Source: an uncultured Oscillibacter sp.
Lineage (GTDB): Bacteria > Bacillota_A > Clostridia > Oscillospirales > Oscillospiraceae
NCBI GenBank assembly: GCA_951800675.1
Contig: CATOKC010000111.1
Location: 1-10,254 of the forward strand
Reading direction: 5' to 3'
Length of the DNA: 10,254 bases
Position 1 is the first letter of the stretch. The number at the start of each line of letters is the position of its first letter. The position numbers and the translations under genes are program-made. This document shows positions 8,425-10,254 of the stretch, piece after piece. The notes under the pieces are model-generated. The model did not search any database. It saw only the letters and a program-made list of their open reading frames with translations, and was not told where the DNA came from.

Positions 8425-8428
8425 ACAA

Positions 8429-8611
8429 GTGAAAAATCAATTGCGGGGAATCGCCCTGATTCTGCTCAGCATCACGCTGATGCTCGGCGCTTTGGGGGAT
8501 GGGTGGAGATACTTTTTCGATTTGAGTATCAGCTGGCAGCATGTCTTCGCACTGCTTGGTATGATCGGAGCCATTATGGTGTTCCTGCCGGAGAAAAGAG
8601 AGAAGAAATAG
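8429..8611 (+). CDS. Small two-helix membrane protein of unknown function
   Basis: I do not recognise this gene. It encodes 60 residues from a GTG start with an excellent ribosome binding site, and begins 29 bases after the polC stop on the same strand. Two hydrophobic stretches are visible: residues 7-23 (from GIALILLSITLMLG) and residues 36-54 (from WQHVFALLGMIGAIMVFLP). They are joined by a short loop with two Asp and several aromatic residues. Basic residues at both ends (K2, R6; KREKK at the C-terminus) predict a helical hairpin with both ends in the cytoplasm. There is no signal-peptide cleavage motif, no cysteine and no catalytic motif. A hairpin lies 12 bases after the stop, so it is probably the last gene of the operon. 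A toxin-like or regulatory small membrane protein is possible, but nothing in the sequence shows it. Existence is likely; function is unknown. Confidence 0.7.
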   Translation: MKNQLRGIALILLSITLMLGALGDGWRYFFDLSISWQHVFALLGMIGAIMVFLPEKREKK

Positions 8612-8623
8612 CGGCCGATGTGA

Positions 8624-8656
8624 AGAAGAGAGAGGACGAAATGTCCTCTCTCTTCT
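8624..8656 (+). terminator. Hairpin at the end of the polC operon, probable terminator
   Basis: A perfect 14-base stem (arms 8624-8637 and 8643-8656) encloses the loop GAAAT. It begins 12 bases after the stop of the small membrane gene, where an operon terminator is expected. The right arm is rich in C and T, but the bases after it (CAGCTTGTCG) are not a real T run, so termination strength is uncertain. It could also act on transcripts from the other strand. Confidence 0.55.
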
Positions 8657-9635
8657 CAGCTTGTCGAAAAGCGGCCTGACCCGGAAGGAACCAGGCAGGC
8701 CGCGGAATTTGAAGAAAAATATATTTGAAAAAGAAAGAGGGAGTAGGAAAAGCCGCCTTGTTTTCCATCTTGCCAGCTTTTTGGGGTTCATGGCAGCAAA
8801 CTTAAGCCTCGCCCAGTTGGAAACAGGAGTCGGGCCACGGTAATATGTGTAACGCGTAGCATGCTTTTCTTTCGCGTCCGCAAAAGCCCGTTCAATGGTT
8901 TCTTTACGTTTGGCGTAAATGTCCTTGTATTCCGAGGTATACCTGGCATCGTCGGCCAGTTCCTCATAGTCCTTCCAGATATGTCGCGGGACCGTCTTTA
9001 CGCAGTTTTTAGAGCGGGTGCATAAATGCCGGGTGGGACATTGAGCACAGATTTTCGGGTCGCTATGGTATTCCCGGTATCCGTCCCGGTTGGTGGCGCG
9101 GTAGGAGAGGTTCTGGTATTCCGGGCAGATCACGCGGTCGTAATATTCATCATAGACGTAAGCCCACCAGGGATGTCCGCCCTTCCGGGTCCGCAGCCGC
9201 TTGTAGGCTGTGGAAAGTACCCGGCCATCCTGGAATACCTTTTTGCGGATATGCGGGGTCTTGTAGGCGGCGTCCGCCACCACCGCTTCCAACACGTAAC
9301 CGTTCTTGTCACAAGCGGTATGGCCTCATAGGCGAAGCACCGCTTGTGTTCCCCCTTGTGGAACATTCCATACTCCGGATCTGTGGTGGACACTGTGACT
9401 GTTTTCTGCTTTTTTCCGCTTTCTTTCTCCGGGCCTGTTTCTTTTTTGAGGTGTTGTCCCTGTTCTTCCCTCCGGTTTCGGGCGGTTCATCCTCATCATC
9501 CAGTGGCTTTTTGCCATGTGCCTCCCGGTCCGCGTTCACCTCCGCCAGCAGCTCCTTCTGGTATCGTTTTGCCGCCGCCGGTACTTCGCTCCGCGCGGCG
9601 TTCCCCGCAAAGACGCGTTCCCGTCTAGAGCGGTA
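8657..9635 (-). pseudogene. IS1182-type DDE transposase, 5'-truncated and frameshifted
   Basis: Remnant of a cut-and-paste transposase. Reading from high to low coordinates it falls in three frames. The first (to about 9400) contains KRYQKELLAEVNADREAHGKKP followed by a charged Lys/Glu-rich linker, split here as KRYQKELLAEV and NADREAHGKKP. The second (about 9440-9325) contains TTDPEYGMFHKGEHKRCFAYEA, that is TTDPEYGMF then HKGEHKRCFAYEA. The third (from about 9321 down) contains KNGYVLEAVVADAAYKTP, the Cys cluster CAQCPTRHLC, the catalytic Glu in ETIERAFADAKEKH, then YYRG and FAAMNPKKLA. The second and third DDE residues (Asp in VVADAAY, codon 9272-9274; Glu codon 8891-8893) are kept. The N-terminal part with the first Asp is missing beyond about 9635, where a TAG also closes the frame (9636-9638). 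The third frame has no stop until 8405; I end the homology near 8657, after FDKLR. Not functional as written. Confidence 0.85.
8667..8703 (-). terminator. Strong minus-strand hairpin with T run, probable terminator
   Basis: Read on the minus strand, GCGGCCTGCCTGG pairs with CCGGG-T-CAGGCCGC around a six-base loop: eight outer pairs, one bulged base and five inner pairs including a G-T wobble. TTTT follows directly (plus strand 8667-8670). This is a good intrinsic-terminator shape for minus-strand transcripts, near the expected C-terminal end of the transposase reading frame. On the plus strand the same stem has no T run. Confidence 0.5.
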
Positions 9636-9660
9636 CTATACTTATGGCAATCCAATAAGA
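9627..9660. other. Junction between the two insertion sequences
   Basis: IS1182-type coding similarity fades between about 9600 and 9635, and the IS630 leader starts before the ATG at 9710. The stretch contains TACTATACTTATGG and is visibly more AT-rich than either side. IS630 elements insert at TA, and a TA is available at 9638-9641, so the IS630 left end is probably here. The exact base cannot be fixed without an intact relative. Confidence 0.4.
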
Positions 9661-9709
9661 TAACAGTGAATTGACTAAAGGTGTAGAATGTTATCAGAAG
9701 GTGATAGGT

Positions 9710-10254
9710 ATGTTACACAATGAGGCGCGAATACTGCTGGTACAGGCATATGAACAGACCCACGACGCGCAAACAGTAGCAAAGTGTTTCCAGGTAAGTA
9801 CCAGTACAGTGTATCGTTTGAGCGGGCAAAAGAAGAAAACCGGCAGTGTAGAACTTCAAACCAGTCAGCGAGGAAGGAAACCGGCACTGACGGAAGAAGA
9901 TTTGCGGGGCATAGACCAACTGATCATAGCCCGGCCGGATATTACGATCGGCGAGATTATCGAAAAACAGGGACTGCCTGTCGGTAACGAAACGGCGCGA
10001 AAGGCCGTGATTAGACTGGGTTATGTTTACAAGAAGAAATCCTTTTACGCGGCAGAGCGGGAGCGTGTTCGAGGCCTCGGCGGCGAGAGAAGCCTGGAGT
10101 GAAATGATCATGCGATGGCGAGACGGCCCATACGATTTACAGCGGTGGAACAATCCGCGAAAAATTTCTGGACTATCTTAAAACACGCTCATTCCCACAC
10201 TGCGCGAAGGGGATATTGTCATCATGGATAATATGCGCACGCATCATGTCAAAG
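9710..10254 (+). pseudogene. IS630-type transposase, frameshifted and internally deleted, cut by the window end
   Basis: The opening frame starts at ATG 9710, with AGAAGG at 9696-9701 as ribosome binding site, and encodes 130 residues to the TGA at 10100-10102. It has the N-terminal helix-turn-helix (AQTVAKCFQVSTSTVYRLSG) and the second DNA-binding part RGRKPALTEEDL, PDITIGEIIEKQGL and GYVYKKKSFYAAERER. Similarity then continues in other frames. After a shift near 10070 comes EASAAREAWSEMI (10071-10109). Next is DGETAHTIYSGGTIREKF with LDYLKT (10114-10185), and after a further shift near 10187, LIPTLREGDIVIMDNMRTHH (10188-10247). The last segment carries a catalytic Asp of the DDE triad (codon 10227-10229). 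The stretch that normally lies between WSEMI and DGET, including the first catalytic Asp (FLDESG region), is missing. The protein cannot be active as written. Confidence 0.85.

Larger units (their letters stand above)
8657..10254. mobile_element. Cluster of two decayed insertion sequences, back to back
   Basis: This region holds an IS1182-type remnant on the minus strand (about 8657-9635) and an IS630-type remnant on the plus strand (from about 9640 to beyond the window). Their transposase 5' ends face each other. The IS1182 frame is cut short where the IS630 leader begins, which suggests that the IS630 element inserted into the IS1182 element or that a deletion joined them. Terminal inverted repeats could not be assigned: the far end of the IS630 element is outside the window and no matching pair is evident for IS1182. 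All other genes in the window are conserved chromosomal genes, so 8612 is about where accessory DNA begins. Confidence 0.75.

Noticed and set aside
9394..9450. Possible programmed ribosomal frameshift in the IS1182 transposase at an A run
   Set aside because: In the upstream frame the A run is not in the phase of a standard slippery heptamer, IS1182 elements are not known to use frameshifting, and a second unrelated frame break and a missing N-terminus show general decay.
9346..9663. A Ser/Phe-rich plus-strand open frame opposite the IS1182 remnant
   Set aside because: It is the complement of the Lys/Glu-rich linker of the transposase (Lys codons read as Phe/Leu); no independent evidence of coding.
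9713..10153. A 146-codon minus-strand frame opposite the IS630 transposase
   Set aside because: The plus strand carries clear transposase similarity, and the minus-strand translation shows no motif.
1..10254. CRISPR array, tRNA, rRNA, riboswitch or defence island
   Set aside because: No regularly spaced repeats, no tRNA-like cloverleaf or rRNA segments, and no leader long enough for a riboswitch between the tightly packed operon genes. The accessory part contains only transposase remnants.

Overview
The window looks like a piece of chromosome from a GC-rich member of the Clostridia, most likely an Oscillospiraceae-type gut anaerobe. I infer this from three things: a PolC-type replicative DNA polymerase (typical of Firmicutes), coding regions whose third codon positions are mostly G or C, and the gene order uppS-cdsA-dxr-rseP-ispG-polC, which is common in Clostridia. 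Species cannot be named from the sequence alone.

Positions 1-8611 are one tightly packed plus-strand block: the 3' end of uppS, then cdsA, dxr, rseP, ispG, polC and a 60-residue two-helix membrane protein of unknown function. Gaps are 1-33 bases and most genes have their own Shine-Dalgarno sequence, so one transcript is likely. The genes connect isoprenoid supply (Dxr and IspG of the MEP pathway) with use of isoprenoids for the cell-wall lipid carrier (UppS), phospholipid precursor synthesis (CdsA), membrane proteolysis (RseP) and chromosome replication (PolC). uppS carries a reading-frame break at positions 21-23, right at the window edge.

Positions 8612-8703 hold two hairpins. One follows the small membrane gene. 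The other is a strong stem read on the minus strand and followed by a short T run. They mark the border between the conserved operon and accessory DNA.

Positions about 8657-10254 are a small transposon graveyard. A minus-strand IS1182-type transposase has lost its N-terminal part and carries two frameshifts. Immediately beside its truncated 5' end is a plus-strand IS630-type transposase with frameshifts and an internal deletion; it runs off the window end. Neither can encode a full transposase as written. I see no CRISPR array, tRNA, rRNA, riboswitch or defence system, and no convincing new multi-gene system. The least explained intact gene is the small membrane protein at 8429-8611.
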